Positions 8,005 to 16,672 of a DNA stretch of 34,935 bases are shown here, piece after piece. The notes beneath the pieces were generated by a model. That model was given only the letters and a program-made list of their open reading frames with translations. It did no database searches and was not told the origin of the DNA. Position 1 is the first letter of the stretch. Each line of letters opens with the position of its first letter. The position numbers were made by a program, and so were the translations under genes. Source of the DNA: Betaproteobacteria bacterium (GTDB lineage: Bacteria; Pseudomonadota; Gammaproteobacteria; Burkholderiales; SG8-39); contig SHXR01000048.1 of the NCBI GenBank assembly GCA_009693235.1, positions 1 to 34,935 of the forward strand, in the 5' to 3' direction.

Positions 8005-8963
8005 GCGGTGATACGCGTCCCGGCGCGTCCTTCAACGGCGTCGAACGCCCGTTCCAGCGAGGTGATGAGAACGAGCTTGCCGCCTTGTTCGAGGTAGTTG
8101 ATGGCGGCGCGAATCTTCGGGCCCATGCTGCCCGGTGGAAACTGGCCTTCTTCCAGATAACGCGCTGCTTCGGCGACCGTCATCGCATCGAGGAAGCGTT
8201 GCGTGGGTTTGCCGAAATCGATCGCGACCCGTTCAATGCCGGTGACAAGTAGCAGCGTATCTGCGTTGATGGCCGCTGCCAACAGTGCGCTGGTCAAATC
8301 CTTGTCGATCACGGCAGGTACGCCTTCCCATTCACCGGAACTCAACCGAACCACGGGAATGCCGCCACCACCTGCCGCGATGGGGATGACGTTCGCACTA
8401 AGCAGGGCTTCAATCGCGGCTAGGTCCACGATCGATTGTGGCGTGGGCGATGCCACGACGCGGCGCCATCCGCGCCCGGAATCCTCGACGAACATCCAGC
8501 CGGTTTCCTCTTGCATGCGGCGGGCCTCGGCCTCGGCAAAAAATCTACCCACCGGTTTGGTTGGACTTGAGAACGCCGGATCATTCGGATCGACTTCAAC
8601 CTGTGTAACGACCGAACAGGTCGGCGTTGTGATGCTGTGTTTATGCAGCGTGTTGGTGAAGCTTTGCTGAAACATGTAACCCATACCGCCCTGCGAATGG
8701 GCGACGCACACGTCCATTGGCATCGGCGGCAGCTCGGTTGCGGTGCGCGCCATGCGAAAGAGGATGTTGCCCACCACCGGCCCGTTGCCGTGGGTCAGCA
8801 CGAGCTTGTATCCCAACTGGATGATGCGCACCAGATGCTCGCAGAGCCCCGCCATGATGGCGAGCTGTTCATTGGCGGTGCCGCGAATCGTCGGCGGATA
8901 ACTCGCGTTGCCGCCGAGGGCAACGACGATTCGTTTTTCTCGCGGTGCCGGTTTGGGGGCCAC
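8001..8963 (-). CDS. arcC: Carbamate kinase
   Basis: This 320-residue protein has all main carbamate kinase signatures: ALGGNA (15-20), HGNGPVVG (58-65), AAGGGGIPV (196-204), DKDL (220-223) and GSMGPKI (278-284). The enzyme transfers the phosphate of carbamoyl phosphate to ADP, giving ATP, CO2 and ammonia. In this operon the carbamoyl phosphate is expected to come from oxalurate rather than from citrulline, since no arginine deiminase or ornithine carbamoyltransferase is present here; the E. coli equivalent is YbcF/AllK. It starts at a GTG (8963), two bases after the stop of fdrA, and overlaps the next gene by four bases. Confidence 0.95.
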   Translation of the reverse strand: MAPKPAPREKRIVVALGGNASYPPTIRGTANEQLAIMAGLCEHLVRIIQLGYKLVLTHGNGPVVGNILFRMARTATELPPMPMDVCVAHSQGGMGYMFQQSFTNTLHKHSITTPTCSVVTQVEVDPNDPAFSSPTKPVGRFFAEAEARRMQEETGWMFVEDSGRGWRRVVASPTPQSIVDLAAIEALLSANVIPIAAGGGGIPVVRLSSGEWEGVPAVIDKDLTSALLAAAINADTLLLVTGIERVAIDFGKPTQRFLDAMTVAEAARYLEEGQFPPGSMGPKIRAAINYLEQGGKLVLITSLERAFDAVEGRAGTRITA

Positions 8964-8965
8964 GG

Positions 8966-10507
8966 TCAGGTGCGGGCCGTGATGATCGCGCCGGCTAAAC
9001 GCGCGACCGCACTGCTATCGGACAGCACGACGGCACCGGCCCTACGAAGGGTCGACTCCTGTTTGGAGCGGACCTGCGGATCGTCTTCGGTGCCGCACAC
9101 GAAGGCGAGAATCGGCATCGTGCGGCTGGCTTCTCGCGCGACCGCCTGCGCTTGACTGATCGCGGGCGCCAGCGCAGCGGCCGGATCCGGATGACTGCCA
9201 TGGCCCAGCACCACATCGAGAACGATAAGTGCTGTCGCGGGATCACGCGATTCCTGCGCAATGCGTTCGATTCGCGAGGTCGGATCGATCATCGGATGTG
9301 GTTTGCCGACGGTGAAGGCGTCATCGCCCAGGTCAAGCGCGGTGTGCTCAATGCTTTTGCGCGGATCGGTGAGGATCCGGGTCTTGTCCAACGCGGCATT
9401 CGAATAGGCGGCGATGTTGGCGGCGCGCCAGATCGCTTGCGCCTCCGAGCAATACGTTCCGCCTGAGTAGAGGGCGCGAATGAAACGCTGCTCTGCGTGC
9501 AGCAAGCGCGCGATCTGCAAAGCTGACCGCGCCTCGTTTTCAGCCGGCGCCGCGCCGCGGCCCTGCAATAGCTCCACTGCTTTGGCGGCGCCGTCGTAAA
9601 GCGTCGATACGACGTGTACATGGCCCTTTGATTCTAGCTTGGCGCCGATAAACAAGACCACGGCGGGTTTGCCGATGCTGTGCAATTTATCGAGGACGGT
9701 GCGCGTAACCTTGGCAGAGGGTGGCTTGGAGATGACCACCAGCACTTTGGTGGCGGGATCAGCGCCCAGCAACTCGATCGCCGCGAGCGTGGTGAGGCCG
9801 CCCACTGCCTCGTTCAGATCGCGACCTCCCGTGCCAATCGCATGTGACACGCCTTCGCCGAGGTGATGGATTTGCGTCGATACTTCCTGTAGGCCGGTGC
9901 CCGATGCCGCCACCAAGCCAATCGCGCCGCGGCGGACCACATTGGCGAATCCCATCGGCACGCCTGCGATGATGGCTGTCCCGCAATCTGGGCCCATGAC
10001 AAGAAGGCCCTTGCGGCGGGCGAGTTGTTTGATCGCGACTTCCTGTTCGATCGGCACGTTGTCGCTGAAGATAAACGCATGCAGGCCCGCCTTGATGGCC
10101 TTGATTGCCTCGGCGGCGGCATGCGGCCCGGGCACTGAGATTTGGGCGATGCGTGCCGTACCTTGGCCCAACGCCATTGCGATCGAGCGGATCGGAACCG
10201 TCGATACGCTCCCCTGTTCACCGGCACTCGAACCGGCGGCGGAAAGCTTCATATCGATCGCCTTCAGCGCCCGCTCGACCTCCGCATCAGTGGGCCCCTC
10301 GACGACGATCATGAGATCGGCGGGTCCGGCGCCGGCCAGTGCGGCGCCCAGCAACTTCGCCTGGGTGAGGATTTCCTTGTTGGCGGGCGTGCCCATCAAC
10401 AACGTAACGCGCGTATCGCGTGCGGCTGTTTGGATGTCTTCCGCGATGCGCATGAGCGCGACGGAATCCTTGTAGAGACTGGCCTTGACGCGGGATCGAA
10501 TCGACAC
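8966..10507 (-). CDS. fdrA: FdrA family protein (AllF-like), predicted oxamate carbamoyltransferase subunit
   Basis: The 513-residue protein matches FdrA, a relative of the succinyl-CoA synthetase alpha/beta fold. Visible family motifs are GPDCGT (172-177), SGTGLQEV (202-209), GTGGRDL (225-231), SGGTYCSEA (about 350) and GHGSHPDP (about 440). In E. coli FdrA works with the DUF1116 and DUF2877 proteins in oxamate carbamoyltransferase. It is the first gene of the operon, with start GTG at 10507. The gene order fdrA, kinase, DUF2877, DUF1116 differs from E. coli (fdrA, DUF1116, DUF2877, kinase). No regulator lies beside it. A hairpin at 10541-10560 is in its upstream region. Confidence 0.9.
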   Translation of the reverse strand: MSIRSRVKASLYKDSVALMRIAEDIQTAARDTRVTLLMGTPANKEILTQAKLLGAALAGAGPADLMIVVEGPTDAEVERALKAIDMKLSAAGSSAGEQGSVSTVPIRSIAMALGQGTARIAQISVPGPHAAAEAIKAIKAGLHAFIFSDNVPIEQEVAIKQLARRKGLLVMGPDCGTAIIAGVPMGFANVVRRGAIGLVAASGTGLQEVSTQIHHLGEGVSHAIGTGGRDLNEAVGGLTTLAAIELLGADPATKVLVVISKPPSAKVTRTVLDKLHSIGKPAVVLFIGAKLESKGHVHVVSTLYDGAAKAVELLQGRGAAPAENEARSALQIARLLHAEQRFIRALYSGGTYCSEAQAIWRAANIAAYSNAALDKTRILTDPRKSIEHTALDLGDDAFTVGKPHPMIDPTSRIERIAQESRDPATALIVLDVVLGHGSHPDPAAALAPAISQAQAVAREASRTMPILAFVCGTEDDPQVRSKQESTLRRAGAVVLSDSSAVARLAGAIITART

Positions 10508-10540
10508 GAGGTTCGTTGGTCTAAAGAGGTGTCACGGAAG

Positions 10541-10560
10541 CCCCGCATGGCAATACGGGG
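10541..10560. promoter_or_regulatory. Stem-loop upstream of fdrA
   Basis: CCCCGCA and TACGGGG (one G-T pair) flank a six-base loop, giving a 7-bp stem that starts 34 bases before the fdrA GTG. No T-run follows on either strand, so it is not a classical terminator. It may be a leader structure or an operator. Confidence 0.3.
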
Positions 10561-10614
10561 AGCTATACAAGGGAAGCCACGTTTTGGCCGCTTGCGTACC
10601 GCACGGACTGCACA

Positions 10615-10905
10615 TCAAGAACGACGGGGTGTGGCGTCACTTGCCGGTGCATCGAATTCCGGGAAGAGGGAAAGTTGCCGGCCGCCCATCAGCGCCGCCT
10701 GTTCGACGAGACTTCTCGCTTCGCGAAGGGTCGTCGTCTGACCGCCATGATTGTCCACACGCCAGCGATACTTCATTTCGAGATGTTTTCCCGGCTCGAC
10801 TTCAATCTGACCTAAGCGCTTCTTGCCGAGCCAGTAGCCGTGCGACTTGTAGCCGCGCTCCCAGAACGGTTTCAAGCGCAAACGCCGTTTTTTGGTTGTC
10901 GCCAT
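10615..10905 (-). CDS. Small basic protein of unknown function
   Basis: The frame encodes 96 residues starting MATTKKRRLRLKPFWERGYK, very rich in Lys and Arg at the N-terminus, with a middle part rich in Arg, Trp and Tyr (KYRWRVDNHGGQTTTLREA). I do not recognise the family. No membrane segment or signal peptide is seen; the charge suggests nucleic-acid or ribosome binding, but this is only inference. The ATG at 10905 is preceded by a purine-rich stretch (GGGAGG, about 19 bases upstream, so farther than usual). It lies upstream of fdrA on the same strand with about 107 bases between, so it is probably separate from the oxamate operon. Confidence 0.55.
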   Translation of the reverse strand: MATTKKRRLRLKPFWERGYKSHGYWLGKKRLGQIEVEPGKHLEMKYRWRVDNHGGQTTTLREARSLVEQAALMGGRQLSLFPEFDAPASDATPRRS

Positions 10906-11009
10906 GACGCTACCCGCCCCTCCCTGACCGTCAAGCTCCTGACCTGATGCCGGGCCCGAGGCCGCAGATTATCCATCATTTCGTGTTACCGCCTGAATCG
11001 CGCGAAAGG

Positions 11010-11768
11010 TCACAATTTTTGCGCCGCCGCACTGAGCATCGCGCCGGGTTCAGTGCCGGCAAACCCGGCCGCGAAGAGATCGATGCTCGCGGCGATGGCG
11101 ACATCGAGCGGCGTGTCTTCCCATAGCTGCGTGAGTCGTTTTTGCGTACGCATCGCGCCCGGCGCATTGGCTGCCAGCTTGGCCACCAGTGCATCGGTGG
11201 CGGTATCGAGCGCATCAGGTGCGACAAGCTGTTCGATCAGTCCCCAGCGCAACGCTTGCTCCGCGCTGATGTTGTCACCGGTCAGCACCAACCACCGCGC
11301 GCGCCCCGCGCCCAGCAGACGCGGTAGCAGTGCGGCCTCCACGACGGAAGGCAAGCCAATCTTTACCTCCGGCATGCCGAAGACCGCGCAGTCTGCGGCG
11401 ATCCGCAGATCGCAGGCGGCGGCAAGCTCTAACCCCGCGCCCAGCACGTGACCTTGAATGCGCGCCACGACCGGGACCGGGCAATCACGCACCGCTTGGC
11501 ATGCCTGGTGTACCAGGGTAATAAAGTTGCGTGCGGATGTTTCATCGAGAGTCGCCATTTCGCGAACATCGGCACCGCCGATAAAGGCCCGATCGCCCGC
11601 GCTCGCCAGGATGACCGCACGCAATCGCGCATCGCTCGATAACGCATGGAAACTCGCGATGAGCGCGGCGAGGAGCTCACTCGACAGGGCGTTCGACTTG
11701 GCCGGTCGGTTGATGGTGACGCGAGCAATGCCACGTTGACGATGTTCGACCAAGACAAGTTGCAACAT
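11010..11768 (-). CDS. Enoyl-CoA hydratase/isomerase family protein
   Basis: This is a 252-residue crotonase-fold protein. The oxyanion-hole segments IGGADV (63-68) and GHVLGAGLELA (106-116) are present. Both catalytic glutamates of true enoyl-CoA hydratases appear to be kept: E114 in GLELA and E134 in MPEVKIGLPS. It therefore probably hydrates 2-enoyl-CoA in fatty-acid or amino-acid breakdown, though the substrate cannot be assigned. The ATG at 11768 lies 27 bases after the stop of the upstream YqaA-like gene, on the same strand. Contrast the second crotonase at 32761-33540, which lacks both glutamates. Confidence 0.88.
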   Translation of the reverse strand: MLQLVLVEHRQRGIARVTINRPAKSNALSSELLAALIASFHALSSDARLRAVILASAGDRAFIGGADVREMATLDETSARNFITLVHQACQAVRDCPVPVVARIQGHVLGAGLELAAACDLRIAADCAVFGMPEVKIGLPSVVEAALLPRLLGAGRARWLVLTGDNISAEQALRWGLIEQLVAPDALDTATDALVAKLAANAPGAMRTQKRLTQLWEDTPLDVAIAASIDLFAAGFAGTEPGAMLSAAAQKL

Positions 11769-11795
11769 CTCTTCGACCTTTCAATTACGAGCATT

Positions 11796-12212
11796 TCATG
11801 GATAGGAGCCGGCCAACCAAGCAATGACGATGTACCGCAGCAGCCGGCCAACGCCCTGAAAAATTGCGACGGCGAGCCAGTTGAGACGGAGCCACCCGGC
11901 CGCGAGACACAGCCCATCGCCAATGATCGGCAGCCAGGCAAATGCGAGGAGCGGAGCACCATACCGCCGGATGCGGTTCAGGTGGGGAAGCCCTTGCGGT
12001 GCGCGCGCGATGCGTCCGAGGAGATAGGTCGTCATGCCGCCCAGCGTATTGCCGAGGCAAGCGAGCGCGATGCCCACCGCCACCGCTTGCGGATGCAGCT
12101 TCAGGAAGCCAAAGAGTACCGCTTCCGAGGGGAACGGGATGATCGTCGCCGCGACAAACGATGCCGCGAACAATCCCGCAAGGCCAGTCTCCTCCGTTAT
12201 CCAGTCGCCCAT
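11796..12212 (-). CDS. YqaA-like VTT/DedA-related membrane protein
   Basis: From the ATG at 12212 the protein has 138 residues and starts MGDWITEETGLAGLFAASF, close in length to E. coli YqaA. It has several hydrophobic segments and the family motif FPSEAVLFGFLKL with NTLGGMTTYLLGR, typical of the SNARE-associated / VTT group of inner-membrane proteins. The frame extends to 12347, but the extra 45 residues are polar and proline-rich and overlap the start of ilvA on the other strand, so I rejected that start. The molecular role is not defined; relatives are proposed lipid scramblases or transporters. Confidence 0.82.
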   Translation of the reverse strand: MGDWITEETGLAGLFAASFVAATIIPFPSEAVLFGFLKLHPQAVAVGIALACLGNTLGGMTTYLLGRIARAPQGLPHLNRIRRYGAPLLAFAWLPIIGDGLCLAAGWLRLNWLAVAIFQGVGRLLRYIVIAWLAGSYP

Positions 12213-12345
12213 GATGCAAGGATAGCCGGTCCCATCAGGGCGGGTGATCGCGCGGCGACTGCGCAATCCCCATCCACCGCTGCGGTCTGGTAGGGGGGGC
12301 TCGTGTACCATTCGCGCCCCTATAGCGGTCGCCGGATGATTGGTC

Positions 12346-13854
12346 ATGTCGCGTGATTACCTTGAGCGCATCTTGCGGGCGCGTGTCTACGACGTTGCGG
12401 AGGAAACGCCGCTCGAGGTGGCCGCCAACCTGTCGGCGCGGTTGGACAATCGTCTCCTGTTGAAACGCGAGGATACCCAGTCGGTGTTCTCGTTCAAGTT
12501 GCGCGGCGCTTACAACAAGATGGTCAATCTAGCGCCGGCGGAACTCAAGCGTGGCGTCATCGCCGCCTCCGCCGGCAATCACGCGCAAGGCGTGGCGCTT
12601 GCCGCGCAGCGGTTGGCGTGTAAAGCGGTCATCGTCATGCCGGTCACCCCCCCGCGCATCAAAATTGATGCGGTGGCGGCGCGTGGCGCTGAAGTAATTC
12701 TCCACGGCGATTCGTACAGCGACGCCTACGTAAAGGCGCGCGCTATCTAGACGAAGCGCCGCGTCACCTTCGTTCACCCCTATGACGATCCGGATGTCAT
12801 CGCCGGGCAGGGCACCATCGGCATGGAGGTCCTGCGTCAAGCCACCCGTCCGGTGCATGCGATATTTGTGCCGATCGGCGGCGGCCTCATCGCCGGCATC
12901 GCCGCTTATGTGAAGCGAGTGCACCCCGCGGTGAAAATCATTGGCGTGCAGCCGATCGATGCCGATGCGATGGCGCAGTCGATCGCGGCGGGGCGGCGCG
13001 TGACGCTCGCGCAGGTGGGCTTGTTCGCCGATGGCGTTGCAGTGAAGCAGGTCGGTACGGAAACGTTTCGGCTGGCGAGGGCGCTGGTCGATGAGATCGT
13101 GCGCGTCGATACCGATGAGATTTGCGCCGTGATCAAAGATGCCTTCGAGGACACGCGATCGATCCTCGAGCCGGCCGACGCATTGGCCATTGCGGGCGCC
13201 AAGTCGTATGTCGGCGCGCGTGGCATCCGGGGTAAGGATCTCGTTGCGATCGCCTCGGGTGTCAACACCAACTTTGATCGTCTTCGCTTTGTTGCTGAGC
13301 GCGCGGAAGTGGGCGAACACCGCGAGGCGATTCTTGCCGTGACGATCCCTGAGCGCCCGGGCAGTTTCAAAGCGTTCTGCTCATTGCTTGGCACGCACAA
13401 TGTGACGGAGTTCAACTACCGGATCGCCGACCCCGATGAAGCGCATGTGTTTGTCGGCGTGCAAGTGCGGGATCGCGATGAAACCAAACGGCTGGTACGG
13501 CGCCTTGATCGTGCCGGACTCCAATCGCTTGACCTCTCCGATAACGAGATGGCAAAGCTGCATGTGCGGCATCTGGTGGGTGGGCGCGCACCATGGGCTC
13601 AACACGAGCGTCTCTATCGCTTCGATTTTCCGGAGCGGCCGGGTGCCTTGATGCGGTTTCTGGAGGCGATGCAATCCGACTGGAATATCAGCCTGTTCCA
13701 CTACCGCAATCACGGTTCCGATATAGGTCGCGTCCTGGTCGGTATCCAGGTGCGGCCGAATGAGATGGTCGCTTTTCGCCGGTTTCTTGCGCGGCTTGGC
13801 TATCCGTACGAGGACGAGAGCAAGAACGCTGCGTATCGCTTGTTTCTCGGGTAG
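12346..13854 (+). pseudogene. ilvA: Threonine ammonia-lyase, biosynthetic, with in-frame stop
   Basis: The translated sequence matches IlvA along its full length: YLERILRARVYDVA, the PLP lysine in SFKLRGAYNKM, SAGNHAQGVA, then after the break GQGTIGMEVL, VPIGGGLIAGIA, and two C-terminal ACT-like domains (ERPGSFKAFCSLLGTHNVTEFNYR and the second starting ERPGALMRFLEAM), as in the feedback-controlled enzyme that makes 2-oxobutyrate for isoleucine. A TAG at 12748-12750 interrupts it after residue 134. E. coli has Glu at this point (AKAIEL), so one G-to-T change from GAG would explain it. The frame is the same on both sides and no other damage is clear. It is either a true nonsense mutation or a consensus error; if true, isoleucine must come from another route. 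Confidence 0.88.
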
Positions 13855-13864
13855 GCGATTCCCC

Positions 13865-14482
13865 TCATACCGACGTCTCCACCAGCACGCCGTTAATGCG
13901 CCGATAAAGCGCGCGCTCGGTGACGACAAAGTCCATTGGAATGTCGTAGGGCTGCGGGCGGATCGTTGCAAGCCTTGCCATTTCGTAGGCGATGCCAATC
14001 GTTCTTGGGTGTGCAGGCAAGGCGGCCAACGTTCGATCAAAAAATCCCGCGCCGTAGCCCAGCCGAAATCCGGCCGCATCAAAGCCGTTCATGGGGGCAA
14101 GAATTGTGTCCGGCAGAACGCTTTTCCCGTCCTTCGAATAGGGGATATCCAGCGCACCGCGCACCAGTTCGATGCCCGGATGCCATGCGCGGAATTCAAG
14201 CGGTGTGCGAGGTGCGACGACGACCGGCAGCGCAGTCACCGCACCTTGTTCACGCAATCGCTTGGCGAGCGGCCGTGCGTCATACTCGTTCTTGATTGGC
14301 CAACAGAATGCGATGACCCCCGCGCCGAGGTCGGCAAAATATTGTTGAAGGTGCAGATCGATTTTGTCCCGCCACTGTCTGAGCGTGACGGCGTCAACTT
14401 GTAACCGCGCAGCAACCAGTGCGTCGCGTTGCGCGTTGCGCCACGCTCTCAATGTGCCGTCTTGTGAATCGGGTTCTCGCAT
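13865..14482 (-). CDS. 5-formyltetrahydrofolate cyclo-ligase
   Basis: The 205-residue protein fits the family in length. The signature GFRLGYGAGFFDRTLA, the ATP/phosphate-binding block, is near residue 136-151, and the N-terminal RNAQRDAL basic motif is also present. The enzyme uses ATP to convert 5-formyl-THF to 5,10-methenyl-THF, returning stored folate to the one-carbon pool. It converges with ilvA (10 bases between the stops) and is divergent from the lytic transglycosylase gene, an arrangement common in betaproteobacteria. The ATG at 14482 was kept because the N-terminal basic region needs it. Confidence 0.93.
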   Translation of the reverse strand: MREPDSQDGTLRAWRNAQRDALVAARLQVDAVTLRQWRDKIDLHLQQYFADLGAGVIAFCWPIKNEYDARPLAKRLREQGAVTALPVVVAPRTPLEFRAWHPGIELVRGALDIPYSKDGKSVLPDTILAPMNGFDAAGFRLGYGAGFFDRTLAALPAHPRTIGIAYEMARLATIRPQPYDIPMDFVVTERALYRRINGVLVETSV

Positions 14483-14575
14483 GCCTCAAAGCACCAATAG
14501 TGGGGATATCGCGTCCGCGCCGGATCAACGATGATGGTCGCTTCTCCATGTTATGCTGACTTCGCCAAACAACGC

Positions 14576-16513
14576 ATGCATACCAACAGATTGACTCATC
14601 TTCGCCGCGTCGCCGTCGCAATGACGATGTTTGTCCTCGGTTCCGCGCCAGCAATCGCGACGGACGAGTTGGTTCTTGCTGCCGCCGACGCGTTCCAAAA
14701 GAAAGATGCCGGCCGCCTCGCGCGCCATGTGGAGCCGACCAAGACGCACCGCTTAGGACCGTATGTTGAATACTGGGCGCTTCGCGTCAATCTCGATGAT
14801 CAACCCATCGCGGCCGTCCGTAGCTTTCTTGGTCGCAATGAAGGGACTTACCTCGCCGATCGCATGCGCGGCGAGTGGCTGCGGTCACTTGGCAAGCGTG
14901 GCCAATGGGAAATTTTTCAAGCGGAACATGCGGGCTATGGAGGCAAGGATCCGGACATTATTTGCTACGGGATCTTGTCGCGGTTACGCCTTGCTGAAGA
15001 GGTCAGTCTGGATGCCTTCCGTCCAATTTGGCGGGAGCCCAAGGAACTCACGGAAGGCTGCGTTGCGCTGGCCGATCAATTGGCGCGCGACGGACACTTA
15101 GCCGTCGATCTGATCTGGGAACGCGCAAGAGCGCTCTCGGAAAATGGTTTTACCTTCGCGCTCAAGCGCACGTTGGCCCAACTGCCGCCAAAGGAGGCGG
15201 TGGCTGCCGGTTTGGTTGACCAGATCCTCGGCAATCCGCAACGTGCATTTCAGCCGAATGGCGTCAATCTCGCCATCCGTGCCGGACGCGAGCTCTATGC
15301 AATGGCGCTTGGTCGTGTCGCGCGGCGTGATCCGCAGCAGGCCGCGAAACTTTTCTTACCCGCCGTGCAGGCCAAATTTTCGGAGTCCGAGCGCGCCTAT
15401 GCATTTGCCCAATTTGCGCTACATGGTGCGCGGAACCATCTGCCCGAGTCGGTAAGCTGGTATGCGCAAACCGGGAAGGCGATCCTCTCTGAGGAGCAAC
15501 TCGCCTGGAAAGTGCGGTCCGCATTGCGCGCACAAAATTGGCCGGAGGTCGATCGCGCGGTGGAAGCCATGGGCGCAACCCAGAGAGAGGATCCAACCTG
15601 GACCTATTGGCGGGCGAGGGCACTTCGCCAGATGGATCAGGTCGAAGTCGCCAATACCCTATTCACCAAGATTGCCGGCCAACACCATTTTTATGGCAAC
15701 TTGGCCGCCGAAGAAATCGGCGCGACCATCGTGATCTCGCCGCCCGCCGCGCCGATTTCGCCGGAAGAAATTGCCGCGATTGGCGAGCATCCCGGGCTGC
15801 AACGGGCGCTTGCCCTCATCAAGCTGCAGTTGCGCACCGATGCCGTTCGCGAGTGGATCTTTTCGACCCGGGGATTATCGGATCGCGAACTCCTGGCTGC
15901 CGCTGAACTCGCTCGCAGCAATCAGATCTGGGACCGCGCTATCAACACCGCCGATCGCACGCTCGATCATCATGATTTCAGGTTGCGCTATCTCGCGCCG
16001 TACCGGGATGTCTTTGCCGCCAATGCCGGCCGCTATGGACTTGAAGAGAGTTGGGTCCTTGGCATCGCGCGGCAGGAAAGCCGCTTTATCGTGAACGCAA
16101 AGTCGCCGGTCGGCGCATCGGGGCTCATGCAGCTGATGCCGGGCACTGCGCAACTGGTCGCCAAGCGCATCGGCATGACATCATTTTCGCCAAGTCGCGT
16201 CACCGAGCCGGAAATCAATATTCAATTGGGGACGCGCTACATGCGGCAGGTATTGGATGATTTGGACGGGCATCCGCTGCTCGCTTCGGCTGCCTATAAC
16301 GCCGGGCCGCGCCGGGCCCGGCAATGGCGTGCAGCAACGCCGATCGAAGGGGCGATCTACGCCGAGTCCATCCCGTTTGATGAAACGCGTGATTACGTCA
16401 AGCGGGTCTTTTCAAACACCATGTATTACGCGCGCCTGCATGGCGGCGAAGGGGCGTCCCTCAAGGCCCGACTTGGGGTCATCGCACCGCGGCCTGCCGG
16501 CTCCTCGATGTAG
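14576..16513 (+). CDS. slt: Soluble lytic murein transglycosylase (Slt70-like)
   Basis: From the ATG at 14576 the protein has 645 residues, as expected for Slt70. It opens with a signal peptide (basic start, hydrophobic core, cleavage likely after APAIA), so it acts in the periplasm. A long alpha-superhelical region precedes the C-terminal lysozyme-like domain, where the catalytic glutamate is E501 in ARQESRF, followed by SPVGASGLMQLMPGTA and SAAYNAGP. It cleaves peptidoglycan glycan strands, forming 1,6-anhydromuramic ends, for wall turnover. The in-frame codon at 14531 is less likely because it would place polar residues ahead of the signal peptide. Confidence 0.93.
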   Translation: MHTNRLTHLRRVAVAMTMFVLGSAPAIATDELVLAAADAFQKKDAGRLARHVEPTKTHRLGPYVEYWALRVNLDDQPIAAVRSFLGRNEGTYLADRMRGEWLRSLGKRGQWEIFQAEHAGYGGKDPDIICYGILSRLRLAEEVSLDAFRPIWREPKELTEGCVALADQLARDGHLAVDLIWERARALSENGFTFALKRTLAQLPPKEAVAAGLVDQILGNPQRAFQPNGVNLAIRAGRELYAMALGRVARRDPQQAAKLFLPAVQAKFSESERAYAFAQFALHGARNHLPESVSWYAQTGKAILSEEQLAWKVRSALRAQNWPEVDRAVEAMGATQREDPTWTYWRARALRQMDQVEVANTLFTKIAGQHHFYGNLAAEEIGATIVISPPAAPISPEEIAAIGEHPGLQRALALIKLQLRTDAVREWIFSTRGLSDRELLAAAELARSNQIWDRAINTADRTLDHHDFRLRYLAPYRDVFAANAGRYGLEESWVLGIARQESRFIVNAKSPVGASGLMQLMPGTAQLVAKRIGMTSFSPSRVTEPEINIQLGTRYMRQVLDDLDGHPLLASAAYNAGPRRARQWRAATPIEGAIYAESIPFDETRDYVKRVFSNTMYYARLHGGEGASLKARLGVIAPRPAGSSM

Positions 16514-16672
16514 CAGGCAGCGGTCATCGCATCGATCCATTGCGGCAAGACGATCGCGCCGCGTTAGAATCCGGGCCATCAGTCGGTAGTGCTCAAGCGG
16601 GAAAGGATGCCACCGTTTCGCGCGTACCGGCCCACAGTCATCGGTTCCCCTCATCGCTAAAGCGCCTCACCC

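Noticed and set aside
12213..12347. N-terminal extension of the YqaA-like protein
   Set aside because: The 45 added residues are polar and proline/arginine-rich, overlap ilvA, and precede what looks like a normal family start.
16514..16672. Possible tRNA or small RNA between slt and the NDUFA9-like gene
   Set aside because: No cloverleaf arms, T-loop sequence or CCA end could be found; only a weak -10-like TAGAAT is present.
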